A DNA stretch of 64,000 bases from Pseudobowmanella zhangzhouensis (GTDB lineage: Bacteria > Pseudomonadota > Gammaproteobacteria > Enterobacterales > Alteromonadaceae), in NCBI RefSeq assembly GCF_042662685.1, contig NZ_JBHSYO010000005.1, forward strand, positions 62,001-126,000, in the 5' to 3' direction. Every line of letters begins with the position of its first letter. The stretch's first letter is position 1. The position numbers and the translations under genes are program-made. Under the pieces are notes generated by a model, which did no database searches, was not told the DNA's origin, and saw nothing but the letters and a program-made list of their open reading frames with translations. Positions 52,901 through 61,026 of the stretch are shown here, piece by piece.

Positions 52901-53133
52901 ATGGGCAGGGTGTAAATATCGCCAAGTAAATCGAATACCAGGGTCTTGCCGTCCGGACTGACGTCGACGTTCATCCAGGTACCCTTATTGGTGTCGATGT
53001 TAACGTCATACCACTGACCAGGTGGATTGTTTACATCCCAACCTGACTTTTCTTCGGATGTGGAGTCTTGTGCCATGACACTGTTGGCGGACAACAGCAA
53101 CACGGCGCTTAGAATTTGCGGGAATTTTTTCAT
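49954..53133 (-). CDS. Secreted TolB-propeller / amidohydrolase fusion
   Basis: A 1,059-residue protein with a signal peptide ('KKFPQILSAVLLLSANSVMA'). Residues about 50-640 contain many PD40/WD40-like TolB repeats ('FSPDGKTIAFTSDQGGGDNIW', 'WSPDGEYLLAR', 'FSRDGKKLVYTSWRD'), forming one or two propellers. Residues about 655-1040 are a metal-dependent amidohydrolase: 'GKTILPGMIDAHAHGP' (first metal His pair), 'HTTIEHAIPLERM', 'GSHGQREGLGAHWEL', and 'GSIEVGKLADLMIIDGEP'. Such fusions occur widely in Alteromonadales and are thought to act on peptides or cyclic amides; the substrate is unknown. ATG at 53133 follows AGGA. Not part of an obvious operon. Confidence 0.9.
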   Translation of the reverse strand: MKKFPQILSAVLLLSANSVMAQDSTSEEKSGWDVNNPPGQWYDVNIDTNKGTWMNVDVSPDGKTLVFDLLGDIYTLPISGGEAKALTHDIAWQMQPTFSPDGKTIAFTSDQGGGDNIWVMNLDGSDAKAVTEETFRLLNSPAWSPDGEYLLARKHFTSGRSLGAGEVWMYHRSGGAGVKLTARPNDQKDLGEPAFSPDGQYVYFSQDDTPGKTFHYSKDSVQGIYKIKRYDRQNGDIEVLISGVGGAIRPTPSPDGKTLAYISRDDFQSTLYLYDLASGKKTKIYGELERDMQETWAIHGVYPTMEWLPDNRHIVLWAGGELRKVDTQTGNASVIPFHVATTKKVNQALRFPQQVFSDEFPVKMLRNVQISPNGKQVVFEALGYIWLRDLASDKPRRLTKQTDAFELYPSFSRDGKKLVYTSWRDDKQGAVHIASVKNGKSTQLVSAPGKYVEPVFSPDGNTVVYRKVTGGYITPPIWDAEPGLYRVATKGGKPELITENGMLAHFAADNAVLYYMGIGEQAELWRINLDGQDATKLYQNEFATEYRVSPDGKLLAYAERFKVFVTPLLDVAQTIQSGISNGALPVHQLSLRAGENISWQADSKGLYWSLGPDLYQASVADVFIADKSSESEPTVTSLGFRAKADKPKSLIALTGATIATMKGNEVITDGVVLVQDNRIAAVGKRGDVNIPADAKVVDMQGKTILPGMIDAHAHGPQGSNEIIPQQNWVTLAAMTFGVTTVHDPSNDTTEFFTASEMQKAGEIVAPRLYSTGTILYGAKGIGYTSHIDSLDDAKFHLERLKAAGAFSVKSYNQPRRNQRQQVIEAGRQTQMMVVPEGGSLFQHNMTMVVDGHTTIEHAIPLERMYDDVMQLWSQARTAYTPTLVVAYGGIWGEKYWYSHTDVWKHPRLSQYVPENVLRPVSMRRDIAPEHHYNHIRVAEEAKKLHDAGVYTNIGSHGQREGLGAHWELWMYVQGGMTPLEAFKTATIDPARTFGLEKELGSIEVGKLADLMIIDGEPLKDIRQSDRVSHVMQNGRLFDAASMNQILPTKTSRQPLYFKM

Positions 53134-53196
53134 AAGGATCAGTCCTTTGACTAAAAACGGATCCAGCATACGCCAAGCAGATGAAAAAATCGTATA

Positions 53197-53230
53197 AAAA
53201 AACGCCGGAATACAGGGTTCCGGCGTTTAA
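53197..53230 (-). terminator. der terminator
   Basis: CGCCGGAA / TTCCGGCG (53203-53210, 53218-53225) followed on the minus strand by T7. Confidence 0.88.
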
Positions 53231-53240
53231 TGGGTTCGGC

Positions 53241-54689
53241 TTATTTGCCCTTCTTGTGGAACTTCAGCAAGCGGCTGCGCTTACGTTGCTGCGACAGGGT
53301 CAGCTCGTTCTTTTTGCCTTCAAACGGGTTCTTGCTCTCACGGAACTCAATTTTAATTGGCGTGCCCATCACATTCAGCGACTTGCGGAAATAGTTCATC
53401 AGGTAACGCTTGTAGCTATCTGGCAGATCATCAACCTGGTTACCGTGAATCACGATCACTGGCGGGTTGTATCCCCCTGCGTGAGCGTACTTCATTTTAA
53501 CCCGACGACCACGTACCAGCGGCGGCTGGTGATCTACCTGGGCCATTTCCATAATGCGGGTCAGCATGGAAGTACCCACGCGGTTGGTAGCCGCCTGATA
53601 GGCCTCTTGCACAGACTCGAATAAATTACCGACGCCGGTGCCATGCAAAGCGGAGATAAAATGTAATCGGGCAAAATCAATAAAGCCCAAACGACGATCT
53701 AACTCACGTTTCAGGTCATCTTTAATGTCCTGTGTCAGGCCATCCCACTTGTTCACTGCCAGCACAATAGAGCGGCCGGCATTAAGCGCGAAGCCCACCA
53801 GTGTCAGATCCTGGTCGGAAATCCCTTCACGTGCATCCACCACCACCAACACCACGTTGGCTTCTTCGATGGCCTGCAGGGTTTTGATAACCGAAAACTT
53901 TTCGACCACGTCGTTGATCTTGCCACGGCGACGCACGCCGGCCGTGTCGATCAACACATACTCGCGGCCATCACGTTCCATAGGAATAAAAATACTGTCA
54001 CGCGTGGTACCCGGCATGTCGAACACCACCACCCGCTCCTCACCTAAGATACGGTTAGTTAACGTTGATTTACCTACATTAGGGCGGCCGACAATCGCCA
54101 GCTTAATCGGCTGACTCTGCAAACGCTCTAACTGGGCGTCGGCATCTAACTCTTCCTCTTCCAGCGTTTTTTCCGGCACATGCATATCCGGGAATTCGTC
54201 TTCCAGCGGGTCGAGAACGGTGCGTAATAACTGTAAAACACCGCGACCATGGGCGGCAGCGATCTGGTGCACATCACCTAAACCCAGATCGTAAAATTCG
54301 GCGCTGGCGGAATCGCCGTCAATGCCATCAACCTTATTGGCCACCAGATAACAGGTTTTGCCTTTACCGCGCAGGTGCTGGGCAATCATCTCATCGGCTA
54401 CCGTCAAACCGGCACGGGCGTCGAGCATAAACAACACCACATCCGCTTCGTCGATGGCAGCAATAGACTGGCCGGCCATCTCCATATCTATGCCCCGTTC
54501 ATCGCCGCTGATCCCGCCGGTATCCACCACGATAAATTGCAGACCTTCATATTTGGCCTGCCCATACTTGCGATCCCGGGTTAAACCGGGGTAATCGGCA
54601 ACCAGCGCATCGCGGGTACGGGTTAAGCGGTTAAACAGGGTTGATTTACCAACATTGGGACGACCAACCAGAGCAACAACAGGTAACAT
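53241..54689 (-). CDS. der: Ribosome-biogenesis GTPase Der (EngA)
   Basis: A 482-residue tandem GTPase needed for 50S assembly. Two G domains, each with 'GRPNVGKST' (residues about 8 and 200) and 'NKVDG'/'NKWDG' G4 motifs, then a C-terminal KH-like domain ('INQPPLVRGRRVKMKYAH'-type, here QVDHQPPLVRGRR) and a basic tail. Follows bamB as in most gammaproteobacteria. Confidence 0.98.
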   Translation of the reverse strand: MLPVVALVGRPNVGKSTLFNRLTRTRDALVADYPGLTRDRKYGQAKYEGLQFIVVDTGGISGDERGIDMEMAGQSIAAIDEADVVLFMLDARAGLTVADEMIAQHLRGKGKTCYLVANKVDGIDGDSASAEFYDLGLGDVHQIAAAHGRGVLQLLRTVLDPLEDEFPDMHVPEKTLEEEELDADAQLERLQSQPIKLAIVGRPNVGKSTLTNRILGEERVVVFDMPGTTRDSIFIPMERDGREYVLIDTAGVRRRGKINDVVEKFSVIKTLQAIEEANVVLVVVDAREGISDQDLTLVGFALNAGRSIVLAVNKWDGLTQDIKDDLKRELDRRLGFIDFARLHFISALHGTGVGNLFESVQEAYQAATNRVGTSMLTRIMEMAQVDHQPPLVRGRRVKMKYAHAGGYNPPVIVIHGNQVDDLPDSYKRYLMNYFRKSLNVMGTPIKIEFRESKNPFEGKKNELTLSQQRKRSRLLKFHKKGK

Positions 54690-54702
54690 AGATTTTCCTA
54701 AC

Positions 54703-54731
54703 TAAAACGGCCCGGATACTGCCGGGCCGTT
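54703..54731 (-). terminator. Minus-strand hairpin between bamB and der
   Basis: CGGCCCGG (54708-54715) / CCGGGCCG (54722-54729), loop of six, then T4 on the minus strand. Probably partial termination within the gene set. Confidence 0.65.
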
Positions 54732-54759
54732 GTGAATGCGTTATTTCGCAAGGCGCGTT

Positions 54760-55974
54760 TTACGGCGTTTCGACGGCGTAGACCTGACCGTCCCGGGTTT
54801 GAGTATAGAAAACATTTCCATCAACCACGGGCGCAGTGTAAATCCCTTCGTCCTCGTCATCACCACCTAGTGACAGACGCGCGACGATTTTACCATCAGT
54901 TTGGTTTAACCAGTGAACAAATCCCCACTTGTCACCCACCACCACATAATCAGCAACAGTTTGTGCCGCGGTCAGGCCGCGCTCACGCAAGCCAGACTGG
55001 CTCCACAGTTCGATGCCATTACGGCGATCCAGCGCATAAACAACACTGCTGGTATCCACTACAAACAGATTATTTCCGGCATAGCTCAATGATTGAAACG
55101 ACGCGTACTCACGTTTCCACATGATGCGGCCAGAACGTAAGTCCAGCGCCGCCAGCGTACCGTCATAAGACACCACATAAACACTGCCGCCAATAATCAA
55201 TGGCTTGGTGTCGATATCAGCGATACGGTCCAGTTCGGTCGCACCGGTCGGTGAGGCTACCGCCTGCTCCCATGCCAGCACGCCGTTTTCTGCCACTACC
55301 ACAGCCAGTTTGCCGTTGGCGGTGCCGGTCAGCACGCCACCTGACGCCATCACCGGCGAAGATACACCACGTAGCGACAAGGGTGGCACTTCGGATTCAA
55401 AATCCCACTTTTGTTCACCACTGTCGGCATCCAGCGCCAGGGTGTGCCCTGAAGTGGTATTTACCACTACCAGACCACCATCCACAGCCGGCGTAGAAAT
55501 CACTTCACCTTTAACATTCGCCTGCCAGGCGATTGAACCATCGGCCTGATTAAGGGCATACACGATGCCATCTTCGGTACCGATAAAAATTTTGTCGTAG
55601 GCGCTGGCAATACCGCCGGCGACTTTCGCTGTTGGATATTGCGCGTTAAACCAGTCCATCCAGCCCCAGTGGCGATCCTGATCTAACTGAACGCGCCACA
55701 GAGTTTTACCCGATTGTGGGTCAAAGGCACGCACCGCGCCATCACGGCTGGCCACAAACACTTTGCCGTAAGCCACGGCGGGGTGCAGATGAGAGAAATA
55801 CTCCTCAACACCACCACCCACTGAAGCTTGCCACTTCACCGTTGGTTTAAATGCCATTTCAATCGGTTTCAGTTCACGGATCTTCAGCTCTTCTTCATCC
55901 GCAAACCAACCAGAAATTGTGCTACAGCCACCAAGCAGAGTGCTAGCCAGCAATAAGGTGGTTAATTTTTTCAC
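54760..55974 (-). CDS. bamB: Outer-membrane assembly lipoprotein BamB
   Basis: A 404-residue lipoprotein (lipobox 'LLGGC', Cys at residue 17) with an eight-bladed PQQ-like beta-propeller: repeated 'RAFDPQSGKTLWRV', 'YALNQADGSIAWQA', 'LALDADSGEQKWDF', 'AALDLRSGRIMWKR' blades. Scaffold subunit of the BAM complex. Overlaps yfgM by 4 bases. Confidence 0.97.
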   Translation of the reverse strand: MKKLTTLLLASTLLGGCSTISGWFADEEELKIRELKPIEMAFKPTVKWQASVGGGVEEYFSHLHPAVAYGKVFVASRDGAVRAFDPQSGKTLWRVQLDQDRHWGWMDWFNAQYPTAKVAGGIASAYDKIFIGTEDGIVYALNQADGSIAWQANVKGEVISTPAVDGGLVVVNTTSGHTLALDADSGEQKWDFESEVPPLSLRGVSSPVMASGGVLTGTANGKLAVVVAENGVLAWEQAVASPTGATELDRIADIDTKPLIIGGSVYVVSYDGTLAALDLRSGRIMWKREYASFQSLSYAGNNLFVVDTSSVVYALDRRNGIELWSQSGLRERGLTAAQTVADYVVVGDKWGFVHWLNQTDGKIVARLSLGGDDEDEGIYTAPVVDGNVFYTQTRDGQVYAVETP

Positions 55975-56597
55975 TGGTTTTCACCTGCTACGGCCAGATT
56001 GTCCAGTTTAACCTGTACCAGGCTGCTAACACCGTCTAACTCCAGAGCTTCGGTATAGGCTGCACGTGCAGCATCAGTGTTACCAAGCTTCTGTTGGATA
56101 TCGCCACTGATTTCCAGCGCACGGGCACGGTATTGATCCACATCCATCTTATTGATGGAGGCCAGGGCTTCGTCATGTTTGCCCAGTTCCACCTGCACAC
56201 GGGCCAGACGCAATAACGCCAGGTTTTTCACCGCCGCCACTTCAGCATGAGCCACCACGTTAGTTAACTGCTTTTCTGCTTCGGCATAGTCTTTACTGAC
56301 AATGGCATCGCTGGCTAATTGCAGCGCCGTCAGATTGGCGTAGGATTCACCTTCATTGGCTTTAACAAACTCAGCGCCCTTAGTGAATCCACCTTCCCCT
56401 TGCAGGGCATTCAGTGTGGTTTCATAGGCTGTTGAGGCGGCTTCCTGCGCTTCTATTTGCTGCTCATTGTAATAACGCCAGCCAAACAGGCCACCCAGTC
56501 CAATAGCACCGCCCAACAGGATGGCTATGCCATTTTCTTTCCAGAAATTTTTAATCGCTTCTATTTGTTGTTCTTCTGTTGCGTAGCGCTCTTCCAT
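55971..56597 (-). CDS. yfgM: YfgM, ancillary SecYEG translocon/TPR protein
   Basis: A 208-residue protein: cytoplasmic N-terminus ('ATEEQQIEAIKNFWKENG'), one membrane helix (about residues 22-42), and periplasmic tetratricopeptide-like helices ('LALLRLARVQVELGKHDEAL'). In E. coli it bridges the translocon and periplasmic chaperones. Gene order hisS-yfgM-bamB-der is conserved. Confidence 0.95.
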   Translation of the reverse strand: MEERYATEEQQIEAIKNFWKENGIAILLGGAIGLGGLFGWRYYNEQQIEAQEAASTAYETTLNALQGEGGFTKGAEFVKANEGESYANLTALQLASDAIVSKDYAEAEKQLTNVVAHAEVAAVKNLALLRLARVQVELGKHDEALASINKMDVDQYRARALEISGDIQQKLGNTDAARAAYTEALELDGVSSLVQVKLDNLAVAGENQ

Positions 56598-56604
56598 TTT
56601 TCCC

Positions 56605-57876
56605 TCACTGCTTTTTCAGTCGTTCAATCAGCTCTTCAACACTGACCGACACTTGTTGTTCTTGTACGCGTAAATCTTTCAGCCCTAACTGACCGGATTC
56701 TGCTTCCTGATCGCCGATTATTACGGCAAAACGTGCACCACTGACGTCGGCACGTTTCATTTGTTTTTTGAAATTACCACCACCGCAATGCATCAGCACG
56801 CGCAAACCGTCGATGCTATCGCGTAATTGTTCACACACCCGGGCGGCAAGGATTTCGGCCTGCTCACCCATTGCGGTGACGTACACATCGGCAGCTTGCG
56901 GCAATCGCGCCTGAATATCCATTTGTTCCAGGATCAGCACCAGTCGCTCCATGCCCAGCGCGAAGCCAACCGCTGGTGTGGCTTTACCACCGAGCTGCTC
57001 CACCAGACCATCGTATCGGCCACCGGCACAGACTGTGCCCTGTGCACCCAACGAGTTGGTGACCCACTCAAATACGGTACGGTTGTAGTAATCCAGACCA
57101 CGCACCAAACGTGGATTAACCCGGTATGAGATACCCAAATCGGTCAAACGTTCACACAAACCTTTAAAATGTTGTGCCGAGTCGTCGTCCAGATAATCCA
57201 GCAGACTTGGCGCATCTGTGATAGCGGCCTGCACATCCGGGTTCTTACTGTCCAGCACACGCAGAGGATTGGTATACAAACGACGTTTGCAATCTTCATC
57301 CAGCTTATCGATGCGCGCTTCTAAATAGGTAACTAATGCGGCTTTGTAATTAGCCCGCGCTTCATTGGAGCCCAATGAGTTCAGTTCCAGCGTGACATCG
57401 CTGGCCATCCCCAACTGTTTCCACAGACGGGCGGTGAGCATAATCACTTCGGCATCGATATCCGGTCCCTGCAGACCAAACACTTCGACGCCAAACTGAT
57501 GGAACTGACGATAACGGCCTTTTTGCGGGCGTTCATGGCGGAACATCGGTCCCATGTACCACAGGCGCTGCTGCTGGTTATATAACAAACCGTGCTGGTT
57601 ACCGGCACGTACACAGCTGGCGGTGCCCTCCGGACGTAACGTCAGCGAGTCGCCGTTGCGATCGTCAAAGGTATACATTTCCTTTTCGACGATATCGGTC
57701 ACTTCACCAATGGAACGCTTAAACAAATCGGTACTTTCCACAATCGGCATGCGGATTTCCTGATAACCATAACTGGCCACCAGTTGACGGATGGTGGATT
57801 CAAGATATTGCCATACCGGACTCTGGGTTGGCAGACAGTCATTCATACCGCGAATGGCCTGGATTTGTTTACTCAC
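56605..57876 (-). CDS. hisS: Histidyl-tRNA synthetase
   Basis: A 423-residue class II synthetase. Motif 2 ('MGPMFRHERPQKGRYRQFHQFGVE'), HisA-type 'LVRGLDYYNRTVFEW', motif 3 'AVGFALGMERLVLIL', and a C-terminal anticodon-binding domain. Start MSKQIQAIRGMNDCLP is typical. Confidence 0.98.
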   Translation of the reverse strand: MSKQIQAIRGMNDCLPTQSPVWQYLESTIRQLVASYGYQEIRMPIVESTDLFKRSIGEVTDIVEKEMYTFDDRNGDSLTLRPEGTASCVRAGNQHGLLYNQQQRLWYMGPMFRHERPQKGRYRQFHQFGVEVFGLQGPDIDAEVIMLTARLWKQLGMASDVTLELNSLGSNEARANYKAALVTYLEARIDKLDEDCKRRLYTNPLRVLDSKNPDVQAAITDAPSLLDYLDDDSAQHFKGLCERLTDLGISYRVNPRLVRGLDYYNRTVFEWVTNSLGAQGTVCAGGRYDGLVEQLGGKATPAVGFALGMERLVLILEQMDIQARLPQAADVYVTAMGEQAEILAARVCEQLRDSIDGLRVLMHCGGGNFKKQMKRADVSGARFAVIIGDQEAESGQLGLKDLRVQEQQVSVSVEELIERLKKQ

Positions 57877-57926
57877 GTTGCGGGAACCTTACTTGCTAAT
57901 CGGACGTTTGCAAAAGCTCGGCATTA

Positions 57927-57943
57927 TAGGGCGTAACGCCCTA
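57927..57943. promoter_or_regulatory. Perfect palindrome between ispG and hisS
   Basis: TAGGGCGT, one base, ACGCCCTA in the 80-bp gap. It may be a short hairpin or an operator; no T run, so not a terminator. Confidence 0.4.
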
Positions 57944-57956
57944 AATACCAACAATC

Positions 57957-59078
57957 TCAGTCTTCCAGCTGATTTACATTAATTCGGTTTTGTTCACTGA
58001 GCATGGCGGCTTTGGCCCGAATGCGTTTTTCCAGTTGATTAACCAGATCATCATTGGCCAGACGCTCCTTCTGGCGCACGCCGCCTTCATAAAAGCCACT
58101 CATATTACGTGCACCGGTCAGGCCGATATCAGACACCTCTGCTTCGCCGGGGCCATTCACCACACAGCCAATAATGGACACATCCATCGGAGTGAGAATG
58201 TCTTCCAAACGTTGTTCCAGCGCATTCACTGTACCAATCACATCAAATTCCTGACGTGAACAGCTAGGACAGGCAATAAAGTTGATGCCTCGAGAGCGAA
58301 TGCGCAGGGATTTCAGAATATCGAAACCCACTTTGATTTCTTCCACCGGGTCGGCCGCCAGCGAGATACGGATGGTGTCACCAATACCATCAGCCAGCAA
58401 CATACCAAGGCCTACGGCACTTTTCACTGCACCGGCGCGTGCGCCACCGGCTTCGGTGATCCCCAAATGAAGGGGTTGTTCAATCTGCTTTGCCAGCAGA
58501 CGATAGGCACCTACCGCTAAAAATACATCGGATGCTTTGACACTGACCTTAAACTGATCGAAGTTGAGACGGTCGAGAATATCGACGTGACGCATGGCCG
58601 ACTCAACCAACGCTTCCGGGGTCGGTTCCCCGTATTTTTCCTGCAGGTCACGCTCCAGCGAGCCACCGTTAACGCCGATGCGGATAGGAATATTCTTATC
58701 GCGCGCACAATCTACCACCGAGCGAATGCGTTGCTCGTTACCGATATTACCCGGGTTAATGCGCAGGCAGTCTACGCCATATTCCGCTACTTTAAGCGCA
58801 ATGCGGTAGTCAAAGTGAATATCTGCCACCAGCGGAATATCCACCTGCTGACGAATATGTTTAAACGCCTCGGCAGCGTCCATGGTCGGCACAGAGACAC
58901 GCACAATGTCCGCGCCCACTGCCTGAATACGCTTAATTTGCGCGACAGTCGCATCCACATCCACGGTTGGCGTGTTGGTCATCGACTGCACCGCAATAGG
59001 CGCGCCATCACCAACAGGCACATTCCCTACATAAATTCGTTTGGACGGGCGACGTTTAATCGGAGATTCAGCAAACAT
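57957..59078 (-). CDS. ispG: 4-hydroxy-3-methylbut-2-enyl diphosphate synthase IspG (GcpE)
   Basis: A 373-residue iron-sulfur enzyme of the MEP isoprenoid pathway. 'VQSMTNTPTVDVDATVAQI' near the start and the cluster cysteines in 'FIACPSCSRQEFD' and 'SIIGCVVNGPGEA' are present. Two bases after rodZ. Typical length. Confidence 0.98.
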   Translation of the reverse strand: MFAESPIKRRPSKRIYVGNVPVGDGAPIAVQSMTNTPTVDVDATVAQIKRIQAVGADIVRVSVPTMDAAEAFKHIRQQVDIPLVADIHFDYRIALKVAEYGVDCLRINPGNIGNEQRIRSVVDCARDKNIPIRIGVNGGSLERDLQEKYGEPTPEALVESAMRHVDILDRLNFDQFKVSVKASDVFLAVGAYRLLAKQIEQPLHLGITEAGGARAGAVKSAVGLGMLLADGIGDTIRISLAADPVEEIKVGFDILKSLRIRSRGINFIACPSCSRQEFDVIGTVNALEQRLEDILTPMDVSIIGCVVNGPGEAEVSDIGLTGARNMSGFYEGGVRQKERLANDDLVNQLEKRIRAKAAMLSEQNRINVNQLED

Positions 59079-59080
59079 GA

Positions 59081-59962
59081 TCAGTCCTGCAGGGGTAATT
59101 CAATTTTCGCAATTTGATTGGAGGGAAAGCGGCTCATATCCACTTCCGCGCCATCATAAGTAATGGTCACGCCATTGGGCGAACCCAGGGTAACCTGAAA
59201 CGGTGGCTGACCGCGCACCGGCATTACACGGCCGGCTTTTTTCGTGCCATATGCAATCTTTTCACCGCTGGCATCCGTCATTTCCATCCAGCAATCGCTG
59301 GCAAAGGTAAATATCACCTCGACCGGTTCAATCGTGTCGTCCACCGACGCGTTCTGTTGCTGGCTATCATCCGGCATGGCAGCCGTAGACTCCAGCGTCG
59401 CTGAAGGTAACGCTACGGATTGCTGTGCCTCGTACTCGGCGTCATTTGTAATGAACTCATCAGCAGGTTGTTCGTTATCAAGTTGCTGAGGCTGGGAGAC
59501 ATCCTGCACTAATTCCATCACCGCTGGCGGTAACTCGTTTTGCACTGTCTCGTCACTTTGTTGCACCCACCACAACACCATCGAGCCGACTAACCCGGCC
59601 AGAATCGCATAGGACACCAGCATTAAACGGTTATCGTTGGTTTCATGGGTCACACGACGTGAAAAGCTTTGTAATTTGCTCGGCTCAGTTGGTTCAGTGT
59701 TGAACGCATCATAGGCGGCCAGCACCTCCTGCTCCGGCACGCGCACTTGGCGCGCATACACACGCAAATAGCCCCGGGTAAACGTCGGCGCGACGGTCGG
59801 ACTATACAGGTCGTTTTCCAGATCCTGAATCTGCTGAGTTTTCAAATTCAGGCTTTTTGCTATGTCGGCCTGCGAGATGCCCAGTTGTTCACGGGCGGTT
59901 TTTAACAATGCACCGGGCGAGACCGGTGTTACAACTTGTTCAATTTCAGTTTCTTGAGTCAT
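59081..59962 (-). CDS. rodZ: Cytoskeletal protein RodZ
   Basis: A 293-residue cell-shape protein. Cytoplasmic Cro/CI-type helix-turn-helix at about residues 14-75 ('GALLKTAREQLGISQADIAKSL'), a basic stretch, one membrane helix at about 112-133 ('LMLVSYAILAGLVGSMVLWW'), an acidic Gln/Pro linker, and a C-terminal periplasmic DUF4115 domain ('ASDCWMEMTDASGEKIAYG'). It links MreB to the wall synthesis machinery. Confidence 0.96.
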   Translation of the reverse strand: MTQETEIEQVVTPVSPGALLKTAREQLGISQADIAKSLNLKTQQIQDLENDLYSPTVAPTFTRGYLRVYARQVRVPEQEVLAAYDAFNTEPTEPSKLQSFSRRVTHETNDNRLMLVSYAILAGLVGSMVLWWVQQSDETVQNELPPAVMELVQDVSQPQQLDNEQPADEFITNDAEYEAQQSVALPSATLESTAAMPDDSQQQNASVDDTIEPVEVIFTFASDCWMEMTDASGEKIAYGTKKAGRVMPVRGQPPFQVTLGSPNGVTITYDGAEVDMSRFPSNQIAKIELPLQD

Positions 59963-59968
59963 TTTTAA

Positions 59969-61006
59969 TTATTGTTCTGGTGGGGTCAGGCGGATCACCT
60001 GACCTTGTTTAACTTCGCCACTGGCAGGCAAATTATTCCATTCGATCAACGACTGGAGGCGCACATTATATTTGAGTGAAATCCGGTACAGGTTTTCATT
60101 TTTACTGACAATATGGACGTTATTCTGTTGGCTTAGTTCCTGCGCCGCCGCATCTTCCGTGTCGTTGGTTTCAACGTCTGGTTGGGCTTGCTCTTTCGCC
60201 AGAATTTCAGTCAATGGCACAGGTTTGCGCTCGACAGGCTCTGCAGCAGCCTGCTTGAGGCTGTTCAGGTAGGCGCCTGCATTGGGATGCTGCGGGTACA
60301 TCTGCACCAGCATATTTCCATAAGCCTGCGCTTTTTCGGCATTACCTAACCCCTGCTCTATCTGGGTGCGGAACCACAGAATATTCGCATTAACTGTGCC
60401 GACCTTCTCATATTGGGACAAGATGTCATCGGCTTCCTGCCAACGCTGTTGTTCCAGCAACAATTGAATCAACAAGGTGACACTTTTGCTACGGCCCGGT
60501 TCGTGTTTTAGGGCATTTTGCAGGTAATTAATCGCATCGGTTGGCTTACCGGCGTTTTGCGCACACAGCGCCAGATTTTCATAACTCTCTGCGACACGAA
60601 TATAATTGGGGTTTTCGATGGCCCTAATAAAATAGGTCTGCGCGCCCTGATAATCCCCGGCCTGGCACAAATACGCACCAAAGCTATTGGCAATATCAGG
60701 ATTGTTTGGCGCCAGCTGCATGGCTTTTTGATAGCTTTGGCGGGCGGCGATATCCTCACCCACCAACTGGTAGTAATAGCCCATGCTCAGGTGGCCATCA
60801 GCCATCTCAGGGGCAAACTGCAGGGCCTTGTCCAGATTGAACTTGGCTTGCTTGAAGTTACCATTTTTCAGGTAGGTCAGTCCCAGCGACAAGCGTGTTT
60901 TGGCCGCTTCCTGCGGGTCAAACCCTTGTTGATTTAACTGTGGTTGCTGAGTCTGCGTGGCACACCCTGCAACAAGTAACACACCTAAAGCCAGTAACTT
61001 GCGCAT
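59969..61006 (-). CDS. pilW: Type IV pilus assembly lipoprotein PilW (PilF) with C-terminal LysM
   Basis: A 345-residue lipoprotein (signal with 'LALGVLLVAGC', Cys15). Residues about 30-240 are TPR repeats ('SLGLTYLKNGNFKQAKFNLDKAL', 'LSMGYYYQLVGEDIAARQSYQKA'), as in the pilotin that brings the PilQ secretin to the outer membrane. After a low-complexity linker, residues about 295-340 form a LysM peptidoglycan-binding module ('HIVSKNENLYRISLKYNV...LIEWNNL...VKQGQVIRL'). Classical PilW/PilF is about 250 residues without LysM. ATG at 61006 follows AAGGGA; 39 longer codons overlap rlmN. Confidence 0.92.
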   Translation of the reverse strand: MRKLLALGVLLVAGCATQTQQPQLNQQGFDPQEAAKTRLSLGLTYLKNGNFKQAKFNLDKALQFAPEMADGHLSMGYYYQLVGEDIAARQSYQKAMQLAPNNPDIANSFGAYLCQAGDYQGAQTYFIRAIENPNYIRVAESYENLALCAQNAGKPTDAINYLQNALKHEPGRSKSVTLLIQLLLEQQRWQEADDILSQYEKVGTVNANILWFRTQIEQGLGNAEKAQAYGNMLVQMYPQHPNAGAYLNSLKQAAAEPVERKPVPLTEILAKEQAQPDVETNDTEDAAAQELSQQNNVHIVSKNENLYRISLKYNVRLQSLIEWNNLPASGEVKQGQVIRLTPPEQ

Positions 61007-61026
61007 CCATCCGTTCCCTTTTTTCG

